DNA of 64,000 bases from Linanthus parryae (taxonomy: Eukaryota > Streptophyta > Magnoliopsida > Ericales > Polemoniaceae): the NCBI GenBank assembly GCA_023055425.1, contig JALGPY010000002.1, positions 140,427,927-140,491,926 of the forward strand, read 5' to 3'. Of the stretch, positions 12,301 to 25,900 are shown in pieces (the first letter of the stretch is position 1; each line of letters opens with the position of its first letter). The notes beneath the pieces are model-generated. The model saw only the letters and a list, made by a program, of their open reading frames with translations, had not been told where the DNA came from and searched no databases. Position numbers and translations under genes: made by a program.

Positions 12301-15219
12301 TCACAAAACTTAAAAATGGCGTTTTTATTACTTGCACCCGACAGTTTGAAATAAAGTGTTAGACTTCTAGCTTTAAACTAATTGTTTGCTCAAAGTTTCT
12401 GCCTTGCCAAACCCCTTAATACATTGAACTCTATTACACTTACAAGTTTACGTCTAAACTTATTATTTTAATTTGTAACTATAAACGTTTTAGGTAAGCT
12501 ACCCAGTCTAGCTTAATTTGGTCATAAGCGGAGTACCTTCTGCTGGGATGATTTCGTGGTTCCTCCACTGGTTTTACTTCTTTCATTGCATTCCCGAATG
12601 CTCAGATGATTCAACCACTGTCAATTTTAGCTTGTATTAGATCTTCTAGTATTCATTGCATGACAAGTCTCTTTTGTTTCTTTTTATTAAAACAGAGAAA
12701 TACCCACTGGCGTGTTCAGAATTTTTCCGGACACACCCAATCTACAAAGAATGGTTCAGGTCCAGATTCCACATACCCTGGGAGGTTGGATGAGAGCACT
12801 ATTCCTTTTACTCCAGCAATACACACAGATCCACAAAACGCGCTTCAGTTTGATCCTAGTAGAGATCCTTCGGGCACAGTGGGTCAGCAGCCTGAATTAG
12901 TAGCCCCCGTACCTTCGCGGTCACATCATGCTATAACCCGTCCTCTTCAGACACCGATTTCTGATGCACAGTCAAGTGGATGTCCTGTAACGAGTGATCA
13001 GCTAGGTCAGCACGAAGACTTTACTGTTGAAGGGGGAACAATCAGCATAACAAATGTTTACTCTCAGAGGTAAGTGGTAATATCTGTTTGGAGTCTCAAA
13101 ACTTGGTTATGCTGGTCCTTTACAATTCTTTTGAAGGTAGTGGATCTTTTTAACCTTCTCTTCACACTGTTTGTTTAAATTACTTACCATTACATATGGG
13201 CCCATATGTGTGAGATTTTGGTCTTCCAATATGTACCAGTACCCTCCACTACTATAAACCAGTGAGTTTGTTCCAAAACACCCAACGCAAGCGAAAAATG
13301 TTCAAAGAAAAAAAGGGGCCACTGCTAAAGTATCAAAAGGTTACAATACTTATTTTAGTTGTACCAAAACCCAATGAAATGCAAAAAATGTTCAAAGAAA
13401 AGGTGGCCACTTTAAAGTATCAAAAGGTTACAAGACTTCTTTAGGCTGTACGATGACCTTTATTACTGGTTCATCTTTCATGGTTAATGATTTCAACTTA
13501 CAGAAAGCAAATTACTAGTCATAAATAAGTATTATAAGCTATTTCAAAAAAAAGTATTAGAAGCAGTAAAACCTGTCATATGGACCGCAAGTCCATTGTT
13601 ATTAGAAACTCGTAAAAGAAAAAACCAAGTCATTATTTATATGCTTATAAACATGCTCGTTGATGAATTTTTGCGATTCTTTTTATGTTTCAATAGAGTT
13701 CACATGTGGCTGCCGATTGCCATCACAAAATGCCAATACTCGAATACTATGGTGTAAATCATGCTCAGACCTGATATATATAGGTGACTTGCATAAATTT
13801 AAGCCACCTTCTGAGGCTTGGTCTTAATGGACTGGGCTTCCTTGGAGGCATAAATTTTTACTATTTCAGTCCATGTATGCGAGTAACTCTATTTTTTTTT
13901 ATCTAGTACTATGTGGTGTGTAAGCAGCTTGCAGCCTTTGTTTACAATTTTCAAGTTTACCACATTTGATCACTGTGTGGTTCTATTAATCAGTTTTTCC
14001 CTGTATGGCGTCTGATAATCACATCAGGTGTGGTGCTCCGGAGCATGTCAATTTATTGTCAACCCGTGTAGGACTTTGAGTAAAGGCCCGTGGATATGAC
14101 CTGCTTACTGACTCCTAGCACTGTTTGGTGTCTATGATGGTGTCTAAATGTACAATAACCATTCGTTTAGGAATTTTTAAAACTTAACAAGAACTTGTGT
14201 TGTTCTGTCAAGTCTTGATCAATATCAAACCAAGGAAACCGTCATTGTTTTAGCGTAGTTATTTTCCTGATATCACGGTGACATGTACTTAAACAGTTGA
14301 ACTTGTGTCAGATGGTAGGATTATCTATACCAATACTATATGGCTGAAGTCTTTCGTTCTTCTAAAATTGTCTCTAATAATAGAAAATATATATATACCT
14401 TACCAAAGCAGTTGCAAGTAACTCCCAACTTCCCATTACTCAAAAAAATTCTCCCACCATACTAGTTCTATAACTGTGTATAGCCCCAGCAAAGATAAGC
14501 CACCTCTCACATGTAGAAGCCCGCATATTGTCTGGCCACAGTTGCTAGTTCGTCTTAACTCTTAACCCGTGGAGATTAAAAATGGTTCAACTTTTTTTAT
14601 TTTTCTTTTAACGTTGTATATCCAGCTGTCTTATTGTTAATGGGGAAACGAAAGCCCTCGTCTTGGCATCTAACTTGCGGGTTTTGGTGTTTGTTAGGTT
14701 ACTAGATAATCTTACTCAAGCTCTGCAGAGTTCGGGCGTTGATCTTTCTCAAGCTACTATCTCGGTACAGATTGATTTAGGCAAGCGAGCAGCAAACAGA
14801 GGACTTACTTCGAGTGCATCCACTGCTAAGGTATTTCATCCTCCAACACAGCACTAAGACGAGGCAAATAGCCTGAAACACTTATGATTCAACTATCTAG
14901 AAGTCAAGTAGTAGGTGATATTCTTACATGTGGGAAATTAAAGAATTACAGAGTCAGCAAGAACTCACATGTAGATGATATGTCACAATTTAAATTATTG
15001 TGATTAGAAAGTAACAATCGGAGTATCTTCTGATCACCAACCGAATTTTTTTAGTGCTCATCTTGCTGGAGGTATTGCGACGGCTTCGACTTTATTTAAG
15101 CTTTTGTTCCTTTTCAGGGTCCTGATTCTCTTTATCATCAACCAGTCGGACATTCAAGTAATGATGAACCAAGTAACGTTGAGGACGTAGATCGAGCACA
15201 GAAGAAGCTGAAGATATGA
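3364..15219 (+). CDS. BIM2: bHLH transcription factor, BIM2-like (BES1-interacting MYC-like)
   Basis: Seven exons: 3364-3454, 3620-3704, 11199-11268, 11363-11458, 12696-13069, 14698-14830 and 15118-15219. All junctions are GT-AG with matching phase, giving 951 nt and 316 residues. The acidic N-terminus (residues 9-17) is followed by a bHLH at about 44-94. Its basic part [16 protein letters not shown] keeps H45, E49 and R53 (the H-E-R signature of E-box/G-box binders), and helix 2 ends in [17 protein letters not shown]. The C-terminal half keeps the BIM-typical segments VEGGTISI and [18 protein letters not shown], ending in KKLKI. Arabidopsis BIM proteins bind BES1 and act in brassinosteroid-responsive transcription in the nucleus; that role is inferred here from family membership. 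Length and exon order match BIM2 better than the longer BIM1. Intron 2 (7.5 kb) is enlarged by several mobile elements, but the coding exons look intact. Confidence 0.93.
5503..5920. mobile_element. MITE with GCATGTTTGGTACC terminal inverted repeats
   Basis: GCATGTTTGGTACC (5511-5524) is mirrored by GGTACCAAACATGC (5889-5902), enclosing about 360 bp of AT-rich, partly self-complementary sequence. The 7-mer GCTTTAG occurs at 5503-5509 and 5914-5920 and may be the target duplication if the element runs a little past the inverted repeat. It lies in intron 2 of the BIM gene. I read it as a hAT or PIF-type MITE; the superfamily is not settled. Confidence 0.7.
5921..6310 (+). mobile_element. Truncated Ty1/copia 5' end: LTR tail, primer site, gag start
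   Basis: TGGTATCAGAGC (about 6030-6041) is a perfect initiator-tRNA-Met primer binding site of plant copia elements. It follows an AT-rich LTR tail. About 110 bases further on, one frame reads [19 protein letters not shown], the typical start of copia gag, and stops near 6310. Nothing of pol follows, so this is a 5' fragment in intron 2 of the BIM gene. Confidence 0.75.
7262..7591. mobile_element. Mutator-like MITE with 9 bp target duplication
   Basis: A 330 bp element starts AGGTAAAAAACACTTTCACC and ends GGGTGGAGTGTCTTTTACCC, with inverted repeats that extend for much of each half. It is flanked by TTTGGTGCA (7253-7261) and TTTGGTGTA (7592-7600), a 9 bp duplication with one difference, as expected for Mutator-like elements. 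No transposase is present. A half copy of the same family lies at 47393-47480. Confidence 0.88.
9283..11008. mobile_element. Pack-MULE-like element with perfect 9 bp target duplication
   Basis: The 1726 bp element begins GGGTAAAAGACACTGACC and ends GGTCAGTGTCTTTTACCC. Inverted repeats continue for about 75 bp. It is flanked by identical 9-mers TTAATATTT (9274-9282 and 11009-11017). The core (about 9540-10160) is markedly GC-rich, CT-repetitive and contains a C homopolymer of about 22 bases (9874-9895). This is unlike the AT-rich flanks and fits captured genic or 5'-leader sequence. Several overlapping reading frames span the core but none resembles a known protein, and no Mutator transposase is seen. 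It sits in intron 2 of the BIM gene on the exon-3 side. Confidence 0.88.
11832..12085. mobile_element. Stowaway-type MITE
   Basis: TACTCCCTCATTCCC at the left end is mirrored by GGGACTTAGGGGGTA at the right end, each ending in the TA expected as the target duplication. The 254 bp body folds on itself (AGGAGCCGATT near 11885, AATCGGCTCCT near 11990). It is in intron 4 of the BIM gene. Confidence 0.82.
13275..13451. repeat. About 88 bp imperfect tandem duplication
   Basis: Two adjacent copies (about 13275-13364 and 13365-13451) share AAAATGTTCAAAGAAAA, TAAAGTATCAAAAGGTTAC and a terminal TGTAC. It lies in intron 5 of the BIM gene. Confidence 0.8.
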
Positions 15220-18200
15220 GTAGTTATGTATCGTCTGTACATGTTTGTATTTGTGTGCGTCAATTGTTCTATCATTGTGGGGGGTTATGCATTTATTATG
15301 TAGCAGGTTTTGTTTTGATTGTTAGCAGTTGACAAATATGCTCTAATATCGATCTTCATTTTGTAAATTCACTCATACTCTTATGTTGATATGGCATTGG
15401 ACATCACATATCTTGCAAGCGCACCGAAATAGATGCATCCTGCTGTGAAGCATCTAAACCTGTGAAATTGTTGCATGAATTACATTTTTTTCAAAAAATT
15501 AAAAAAACGAATTTAGATGCACCAATATACATCCTTGTGACTTTGTGGTGCTATACTAGGATAGTAGGATACTGAGTTTGGTCGTAATGTTATAATTTGG
15601 GATTGACACCAACTTCGTTCACCATGGTCTTACTTCTTTGGGATAGCAGAGCCTACATTTTTTTTGTTTATTTTTGTTTAATCATTGATTCATTTTAGGG
15701 ACAAGGCCGAACAAGTTGATAGTAGTGTCCATAGCATGAATTGCCGCCAGGGGCACAATGTATTCCTCTCTCCGTTGAGCACCCTGCATGTTTAGAGATA
15801 GCAAGTAGGGGACCTCTAGAGATCTTGTAGCGAATAGAAACAGTTGGCATCTCATTTTCTAGACCAGTCTATATATATATTTGCTAGTTGAATCATGTTA
15901 CAGTGATGAGGAGTTGCTGATACCTGGTTTTCATAGAAGTTCTGGCAAACCAAAGAAAACTGGCCCTAGCTATTCACGAAACAAGAACAATTAATTCTGT
16001 TACACCATCAAACAGGCAAAGGAAAAGATTGTTCCAAAAGAAGCTAATGTAAATTCTTCAATATACCGCACTTTAAACAACCATCAACCATTGACCTCTT
16101 AAGGCTACTTCTCACCATCATCATTCAAAGACTTAATAGCAATAATCTACTGTCCTCTTAAGACTTCTTCGCTTTCTACAGCACACGATGAAGTTTCTCC
16201 AGCATCTCTCCCGAACAATCATTGCAATGGTGATAGACGATCGGAGGGTTTGCTGGCATGCTTGCACATCATTGCAATGGTGAAGACATGTCTGCTTTCA
16301 TATTATATGACATTCCTTCATGAAAGAAGCTTATGCCATGGAATACAGGACAAGTTCAAAGGGGCAAATCTTACTTCCTCCAGAAATTGGAGGGCAATTC
16401 ACTTGCAGAAAAACTGTGGGAAGCCAAGCTCTTTCCTGTCTCCTCTCGAACAAATCTTCTTGAAACCGTCTTGCACTTGTAAGTTGCACTCTTTTATCTT
16501 CTTCTGAACAATCACCATGAAGGCTACAGTGGAAAACATAACAGAACTTGTTATGGACCAGTACTTTTATGAGCAGATAACGCTTCCGGGAAGAACCAAA
16601 ATTAACTGATTAACGATTAGTCAAGGTCACTCTGTTGATGCAAGCAGTGTCTTCCACACTTCTCTATAGCTCCTTGGTATCTTCAAGAATTCTGCTAAGT
16701 GCAACAACCATCAAACAACTTTATCATCAGAATATCAAAACAACGTTACTTTTCACATAAAATAGTCCGCTATTTCATTGTGGTCAGCCATTTGTGGAAA
16801 ACAATGAAGGAAATGTAAAGTAGTGTTCGCATGAGTAGACAAAGTAATAAACATTGGGGCGATCATTAAATATCATTTGAGACCGTTGTATTATACATAG
16901 AAAAGGTAATAATTGGTATACACAGTTAACCCTCATGCAATTTCCATAAAACTTCAAATGAACGGACCCGTCTCTCTCCTACTAAACTTGCAGCGTAAGT
17001 CTACTTAAGAGTCGCATAAAGTTGTCGATGATATCTTCCAATTCTATCTGGGACGGAAAATCCTTTAAGCAAGTCCTTCGATAAGATACATGTTCTTACT
17101 TATTAATTAAGCAAAATGTTGGTTACTGGAATAGTGGAAGGCATATGTCATGTTAATGTCATATCCAGTTATGACACAGACTGTATATTATTAGTTTGAG
17201 ACCACTGTCATGTAGCTGATAGCACTAGAATGTCTTTAAGCGTGTCTTGAGAACAGTTGCTAGGTGTATAAGAATTTGTAACGAGGAAAAGGAGATCGAA
17301 ACTTCGCCATTATTCCAGGAAGCATTCTTTTAAATGTTTCTATCACTGGAGCAGCCAAAGAAATTACATAAATGCACCAATCATGATATCAAAGCCCAGA
17401 AAGACCAGACTATTGGACAATATAGCACAAGATGATACAAACTTTTGAAATTCTGCACTATAAAATGTAAGTTTAGAGCTTAAGGTACGGCTCTGTCGCA
17501 CGTGACGTGCAGAGCAAGAGAAGTGGGTTCCTTTCTTTAACTATATACCCAGCTCTCTGATTCACTTCTCAAGCGGCGTATATTTTTAAATGATTTCAGT
17601 TATTGAGAGGCTGGTTGCAAGAACTGGTAGCACAAGCGTTGGTTGCTAAAACTTGTACTACCTCTGTTTCATCTCTTTTGTCATGCTTTGACTTTTCAAC
17701 CCGTAATTGGGTCACTTTGACTCGGTGATTTGGATAGCAAAACAATGTAAACTTTGTAAATTTTTCAATGATTTTGTAGAGTAGAGTTTACTCTAAAAGA
17801 CCATGCAAAGATTACCAAATTCTTGTATCGTTTTGCTAATCAAATTATCGGGTCAAAGTGACCGAGTGAATAGTGACAAAAGTGAAGTCGGCTGAAAGAG
17901 AAGAAACAGAGGTATTATTAATTAAGGGGGAACCTTACATATAGGATGGAATTTACCCCCAATATTTGATCATCAAGGACAAAGAATAATGCAGTAGTTA
18001 TCCATTTGACAACTGTTGATCAGCATAAAAGATGGGCGGTCCACTTCACACTACCATATGCAGGGCGAATGATAACATATTTCAAGACTTGCAAGTAATG
18101 AAGAGAACTATATCGAAGGCTTTACTATCTTTATTTCCAATATCTTAGAACGACGCTCAAGTATTTAATGGAAGGTTAAATGCACTTCAACTCCCTCAAC

Positions 18201-18660
18201 TGTGTACTATTCTGCAGTGAAGATAAGTTGAACCTAACGAATAAGTTCACTAGCCTTTTTCACCCGATTCCTTAAGTTTTTTTAGTTCCAACTTTTAGTT
18301 TTAGTTCCAAGATTCCTCAAGTATACCAACGTATTTAGGCTAATATCTGTGATTTACCGCTGAAATTTTGGCCAACTGTCATTCTAGGACTGCTAACTTG
18401 CGAAGGAAAAGAAGAGACGGATTGCGCTGAGTGGGAAAAATTGTTTACTCAATCACAAATTAGTTCACTTATTTAAAGGTATATAAGCAACTTGAGCTCA
18501 TGCCTGTGGAGACACTTGATTATGTCTCTACAAGTTTCTAGTCACACGACTGTAAGCACTAAAATTTCAACCAAGTCCTCCTCATTTCTGGAAATTCACA
18601 AACACCAGAAAGCATGACGAAATTACCAAAATCAGAGAATTCAAAATCAAATAATTAAGC
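15220..18660. other. Intergenic region between two convergent genes
   Basis: The first 150-200 bases are the probable 3' untranslated region of the BIM-like gene. The rest is AT-rich and holds a Stowaway MITE (17659-17914). No other coding exon is recognisable on either strand; open frames here are short and unlike known proteins. Confidence 0.55.
17659..17914. mobile_element. Stowaway-like MITE
   Basis: TACCTCTGTTTC (17659-17670) is mirrored by GAAACAGAGGTA (17903-17914), with terminal TA dinucleotides. The body is palindromic: GGTCACTTTGACTCGG on the left and CGGGTCAAAGTGACCG on the right. Length is 256 bp with no coding capacity. Confidence 0.85.
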
Positions 18661-18699
18661 GTAAACACACACACACAGACACACTCAAACTCAAACAGA

Positions 18700-19230
18700 T
18701 GAGCACCAAATCTGTGAGTAATCCCCTAGTAATTTCAAAATACATCTCCAGGAGACTGGGGTCTTTTGGCAGGAATTTCAAATTCAAGAGATGAAATCTC
18801 TGTGATATCTCTGAAATCTGGAGCTATCTCTCATATTCAAAATACATCTCTGCGATCTGGAGATGATATACAATCCTGCTCATCTCAACAGCCCGCTCTG
18901 GACCTCTATAAATAAGAGGTCTCACAAAGCTGTCAGAGCAAAAAATACAGCACATGGAAGGTTGTTGAGAGCTACACAAGCTTCTCTGACACGGAGAAAT
19001 TCAGAATCCAAGATCAAGGCGGCAGAAGCACCAAGCAGGATACCACAGAAAGTTTAATCACAGTGATGGCATCCAACTGGTAAAGGGTTCCAAACCCCCA
19101 CCAAAATCCTCTCTCCTTTGAATTCTGCCCTGAACCTTCCTTCACATACAAGGACTGATGCATTTGCATCAGTAAACCAGTTGTATTTTTTCGGGTGTAA
19201 AACCCAGAAATCCAATAAAATCAATTATTT
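18700..19230 (+). promoter_or_regulatory. LTR-like promoter and polyadenylation block
   Basis: A TATA box (TATAAATAAG, 18907-18916) is followed about 300 bases later by AATAAAA (19214-19220). Between them is a leader-like stretch without a long frame. This spacing is seen in LTRs and in promoter regions of integrated pararetrovirus-like sequences. I see no second copy, primer site or pol sequence, so it may be a solo LTR relic or an unrelated promoter. Confidence 0.3.
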
Positions 19231-19929
19231 ACTCGTTCATTCTGTTTTACTTATTGTCTTACTTTATTTATTAGGTCTTAGAAATCAGGGGTTCCTCAAG
19301 GTAGGGTAAGGGTAGGTAGGATCCACTTCAAACAAAAATATTTGTTACGCAGATTTTTTTAAACAAAAGGCAGTAAAAAGTTCTGCCAGATAAAAATCTG
19401 TTCTACCGACCGATCCCACAAAGTTAAATCTACGGTTGTAAACAATTTGTATGAGAAAAAACAGAAATAAAACCTGACATAGCATTAACAGAGCCCCAGG
19501 ATTTGGCAGAACCTAGAGGAGCTTATGAAAGAGTTGGCAATTTATCAAACAGCAGGATTTCATTATATTAGAAGAAAGTACCTTGCAAAGAAACTTCCGC
19601 ACGAGTCCTTGATACTGCAGTCTCTTGTATCCTTAACCTAATAAAACCTGCAGAGCAATCAGTAACAAATATGCTAAATTGAAAGAGATCTGAAGAAAGA
19701 GATCTGAAGAAAGTTAACTGTCCCAAGGCTAAAAAAAAAAGTACCTGAAGTAATGACATGTTCAAGTCTGTTAATGAGCTTGGTGATTCTGACCTACAGC
19801 CTTTCGAATTAGCAGAAATGTGGGATCTGGAAGTTCTGAGATGCATGATTGATTACACCAAACAAGGAGCATAAAGGCGAAGTGGTTGCTTCAAGGTGCT
19901 TTGAGAAGTATGAGAGAATCTGCAGAAAT
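19231..19929. other. 3' flank of the peptidase gene
   Basis: No recognisable gene. It lies directly downstream (minus strand) of the peptidase stop codon and probably includes its 3' untranslated region. Splice-like motifs near 19740 hint that this region could be spliced, which the sequence alone does not prove. Confidence 0.4.
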
Positions 19930-22900
19930 TTACTGCACTGGCATTTCATGATCTGAGATACCCATAACTTTCATCAGGAAAGCATATTCATAAGTCGTCT
20001 CCCCGCACTGTCCATATCGGCCTCCCTCACCAAAATGACCTCCACTCATATCAGTCTTAAGGATGATGGAACGGGAACAACTTGAACAAGTAATATCACG
20101 TACTTTTGCCACCCACTTGGCAGCTTCCCATACCCCAACTCTGGGGATGATTACAAAAATTGCCAGTGAGTTTGATAAATGCAAACATGCTAAATGCTAA
20201 ATTCAAATGCACATTAATGTATGTATCCATGTTGATACAAGTATGGTCTACGTAAACAAACCTTGAGTCATGAAACGATGCTGTCACAAGTACTGAAGGA
20301 CTGCAAACTCCTCCAGGAATATTATTATAGGGAGAATACTGCAAAATTGACTCAAACTGGGATTTTATTTGAGGATTTCCAAATTCTTCATAGTCTAAAA
20401 TTGTCAGAGGTAGGCTGGGATCCAACAATGTATGGCATATATCAAGAAACGGAACCTGTCACCAGTATTATTCCCCAAACAAAGTCATCAATCAAAGTAA
20501 AATAAAAATTAAATAAACCATGACAGATTTTAAAACTCCACAAGACTAGATTAATACAGATTCACAAAGGAGTAAAAAAGGTAATGCAGCTGCTACTTTG
20601 CCTACTATAATGCACTGACTGGTTGCTGAAATGTTGTTCTTGACTATCAAACCCATGGGCAAAATACATCCCAGTCTTTAGTCCCCACAGTAACATTTTG
20701 TTTTGTTTTGCCTTACGACCACAATATTGCAGACAGCAAAGAACCAAATTGGTTTATATCTCTATAACAAAACAGGTACCAAATACTGGATTTTCTAATT
20801 AATTCTTAGTAGTTCTTCCAACTAGTGAGCACAATTTTCAGAATAAGAGTCATGTTCAGTTTAGACTAGCATATAACAGACTGAAGTTAAAACCAACTAA
20901 ATACATTCAGTTTGTGCCAGTGGCAAAATTATCAAGTCGTACAAGAGTTGATTTCATGAGAGCTATTAGGTCGGTAGCGTAGGTCAATATATGGCATAAG
21001 ATCTCTATTCTTCAATCAATCACTACTATCATCGGTTCACTTCCACTACCTAAAATCCAGACAATTTAACCCGTCTCCTGTAAAACTAAAATGAATTTGA
21101 ATAGGCCCTCTAGCCTCAGAAACAATAATTTAAACTGAAGATTTTACTATTAAAAATTAGCGAGATCAATCCCCACACACATGGCAATTCTTCTTGTGCT
21201 CTAGTTATCAATGTTATCAAATGTATAGGTAAATGGAACCTGTTAGCCTAAAAAAGTTTTATACCTCTTAATTTTCAGGTCATAGTAAACATTCTATAAA
21301 GTATAGAAAACCAATCAACTACTCTGTCACACAATCCATTAAATAAACAGTCACATCCACTTGATACTAAAAACATTTAATTTGAAGTAATATTACCATG
21401 TGCCTTGCTAGTGGGGCCAGCACTATTCTGAAGAGAGAACGTAAATAGGGTAAGAGATTGAAAAAGTTAACACAAAACAGGTACTGGTACTACTGAATCC
21501 TTTTCATCTTTCTGAGGCTTGATAATTATGAAGGTTAGGTTCCTCTTAATTCTTAAGTTAATGCTGGAAAACCTACTTTTTCTTTCTTAAAGAACCATGC
21601 AGTACAACAGCATCACCTTCAGGTTCTTTTGCAAATGATGATATGAGAAGCAGTTACCTTCAAAATGGCAGCGCGAAATAATTCTGGGTGAAAATTAATG
21701 GCTGCCCCCACAAGGAAACCTCCAGCACTATGTCCTAGGGCACAAAGCTTCTCCTTGTGAACGTAGCCCTCATCAATCAGATACTTGCCACATGAGGCAA
21801 AATCATATATAGAATTAGATTTCTGCAATCCACTACCAGATTTGTGCCAAGAACGGTCAAGACCGCTTCCACCCCTGTTTGCCAAAAGTTTGCAAGTCAG
21901 GTTAAAACATATATATGTGCATACAAAGAATTGTCATGACAAACCTTAGCAATAGTTAACCATCACATCATGAGTGAGTCGTATTCGTATATTATTTGGT
22001 TCTATTATCCTCCAAAGTGCCAAGGATGGTTTGCATTTTTACTGATCCAATAGCCAAAAGTTTGCAAGTCAGGTTAAAACATATATATGTGCAGACAAAC
22101 AATTGTCATGACAAACCTTAGCAATAGTTAACCATCACAGTGAGTCGTATTTGTATATGATTGGTTCTATTATCCTCCCAAGTGCTAAGGATGGTTTGTA
22201 TTTTTACTGATCCAACAGCAATCTAACAACATTAGAGTAAAAGACCGAGCACTCTGTCAACTAGCCAGCACTAGGTTGCTTGGGGTGTCAAAGCATTGCT
22301 AATTTTTGAAGTGGAGATCGAACTACCAAATCCCATTACATGATCACTGGTATCAACTTTGCAGTATTTGCTGCTAAACATTAGATGAGATAATAAACAA
22401 CAAACAAAATAAACTTCAAAACATAATAAAACTTTAGCATAAAAAAAAGATATACAAATTTCTCATTAGTAAACAATATAACTAACCTTACATCAGCAAA
22501 TGCAACCACCCAACCACGATTCAACAAACTCATACGATCCGGGTTCCAACTTTTATCAAGTACTTCCCCATATGCTCCATATCCCAGCAGTAACCCTGGA
22601 GAGGAATACCTCGTGTGTGTTTTCTTGGAGTACAATATTGTAAGAGGAACAGTAACACCATCAGAGGATAGTACGTGCTTTCTTTCCCACATATAAGCAT
22701 CAGAGAGATCCTTAAAAGTCAACCCTTCACTATTTTTGACAGACTGATCTTGGTCTTTTGAGTTTTCTAGATAATCCTGATCCTGACCTTCTCTGTCAGG
22801 AGTGGTACAGGATGTCCTAGTAGTAGCTGGAACACCTGGTACATCCTCTTGCTGCACAATTGAGGATGTATGTTTCGACATGTCGTAATCAATAATCACA

Positions 22901-25900
22901 TCGGGCATCTGCATTTATCACAAGAAAACAATGAGAGATTGTGCTGTCAACTCAAATCAAAACAGTATCTCTCCGTTCATACCTAACTGTTCTAACTTGC
23001 AAGTGACGGGCGAGGACATATCAATAAATCATCTGTAGACTTGTCCTATCTAAAGAGATATGTTCGGATAATTTTTTGTTCCATTCATTTTTCTCGAACA
23101 ATCTGAAGGTGGAGTTACCTAGTTCAACAACTTGGTTAAAGGTTCTTTTGAGCTAAATCAATTTTCTAAATATTACCCAGATGTTTGAACTCTCATTTTC
23201 CGGAATATATCACTCAGAAAGTAAGGGCTCCATTATCTGTGGTCTCTCATGGGAAGATCTCGTGACCTACATTTTTTAATACTTGGTTCGAGGGTTATCT
23301 TTGTTAATGATCTTTGTGTAACTTGTTCGCAATATTTTGTATTTCTAGTGGGTTTTCTCTAGATCATTATTGTCATTTGTGCATGCTTGGTGGGGACTCA
23401 ATAACTGCAGGACGCCAAAGGAGGAAGTCGAGAATCGCTATATATGTGATAATATGGCTTCTACAGGGAGAATGACTGAAGGACTTCTAAGGAAAAAAGA
23501 GGCTCAATCTCCCATATCAGAGATCTTTCGCCAAATGATTCTTGGGGAGGAAAAAGATCCAGCTGATTCTACCTCTTTCCTCAAATCTTTCTGGTACTAA
23601 TATGGTCAGAACAGTCGCATGTTACCATAATTCACATCATACCCCAGAGAGTTGCAAATTTGATCAGACGTACTGGAACATGGTACAGTAGCGTTGCAGA
23701 ATGCCGAATTTGGCGGTACGACAAATGGTCACTATGTTCACTAATTATTTTTATAGGAAGGGAAATTATAACTATACCACACTAATAGAGTCGTCCATAT
23801 TTCTTAATACATGAAAACAATTATTACATACCGTACCGAATTCCATTAGGTATTGTGTGTCTGTTCCTGTTCTAAGAGCCAGAGTGATACACTTTCCAGG
23901 TGATATTTATCCATTTACACATGTAACCAAACCATACTTAGTACCAAGTTGATCTTTTGCGTGGAATGAAGGATCATTCCCACAGACTATGAGTTCGAAT
24001 ATTCACAGCCGTAACTAGGGTTTACAGAAGGTGACAGAGAGAATAGAAGAGACGCAGGAGGAAGAGAAATTAGGTCGTAGTGTGTTATCTCACAGCTACA
24101 CCCTACCACTTTATTTATACTTATGCATATGCAGGAAAATAATGAAAATACAATATTACCCCTATAGTTTAAGACTCATTACTTAACACTCCCCCTCAAG
24201 TTGGTGCATAGATGTCTCTCATGCCCAACTTGTGAACAATGGGACCGAACCTCTTGGCATCTAACCCTTTTGTGAAAGCATCTGCAACCTGATCTTCTGA
24301 CCTCACAAAGGGTGTGCAGATGGACCCTTTTTCTAGGTTCTCTTTGATAAAGTGGCGATCAATCTCTATGTGCTTTGTCCGATCATGCTGTACCGGGTTA
24401 TGAGCAATACTAATTGCTGCTTTGTTGTCACAATAGAGTCGCATAGGTTCTCCATAAGAAATACCAAGGTCCCGCAATAAAGTACGCATCCATAAAAGTT
24501 CACAAACTCCGTGTGCCATAGCTCTGTATTCTGCTTCTGCACTGGATCTTGCTACAACTCCCTGTTTTTTACTGCGCCATGTCACCAAATTCCCACCAAC
24601 AAAAGTGCAATAGCCTGTTGTAGATCGCCTATCATCAACTGATCCAGCCCAATCTGCATCGCTAAAAGCATCAATTTTAAACTGATCATGACTTAAGATA
24701 CCCTTTCCCAGACTTCAAGTATCTCAAGATGCGATAGACACAATCAAGATGAGGCCTACGAGGATCATGCATATATTGACTAACAACACCAACAGAGTAA
24801 GCAATGTCCGGTCGAGTGTGAGAAAGATATATCAACTTCCCAACTAATCTCTGATATCTCTCCTTGTTAACAGTCTCCCCAACACCACCACTTAAACGAT
24901 GGTTAGAATCTATTGGAGAATCTGCTGGTTTACAGCCCTAACATACCTGTTTCTATTAAAAGGTCAAGAGTGTACTTTCTTTGACAAATAAAAATACCCT
25001 CGTTTGATCTTGCAACTTCAATTCCAAGAAAATACTTCAAATTTCCCAAATCTTTAACTTCAAATTCTTTGGCCAATTGAGATTTCAGGTGCACTGCCTC
25101 ATCTCGATCATTCCCTGTCACAACTATGTCATCAACATACACAATAAGCACTGTGATTTTACCATTGACTCGTTTGGTGAACAGTGTGTGATCAGCCTGG
25201 CTCTGCTTGTATCCAAACCTCAACATAGCTTTGCGAAATCTATCAAACCAAGCTCTCGGAGATTGTTTAAGCCCGTACAGTGCCTTTTTCAACTTACAGA
25301 CCTTCCCTTTTGTAAATTGGGTAGAGAAACCAGGGGGAATTTCCATGTACACTTCTTCCTCGAGATCACCGTGAAGGAAAGCATTTTTAACATCTAACTG
25401 TTGTAAAATCCACCCAAAATTTGCTGCACAGGAAAGGATAGTGCGGATGGTATTCATCTTGGCAACTGGAGCAAAAGTCTCCTGATAATCGATGCCAAAA
25501 GTTTGAGTGAATCCCTTGGCAACCAATCTGGCCTTGTATCGCTCAACGGAACCGTCAGGATTTTGTTTCACTGTAAACACCCACTTGCATCTTACTATTT
25601 TCTTCCCAACTGGGAGAGAGACAAACTCCCAAGTATCATTCTTTTCGAGTGCTCTCATTTCCTCCACCATAGCATCTTTCCACTTTGAATCATTAAGTGC
25701 ATCCTTCCAATTCTGGGGAACATACACAGAAGACAAAGTACAGACAAATGCACGATATGATGAAGATAAAGAATCATATGATACGAATTTAGCAATAGGA
25801 TGCTGAGTGCATGTGCGAACTCCTTTCCTGATAGCTATAGGCACATTGGAATCATCAATAGCAGAATCATCAGAAAATGAAGGAGTGGAGGACTCACTCG

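Noticed and set aside
16250..16507. 85-codon frame downstream of the BIM gene
   Set aside because: No recognisable domain, no splice context and no neighbour that would make it part of a gene.
18700..19230. Integrated pararetrovirus
   Set aside because: Only a TATA box and a polyadenylation signal at LTR-like spacing are present. There is no primer site, coat or polymerase sequence, so I kept only a low-confidence promoter-like call.
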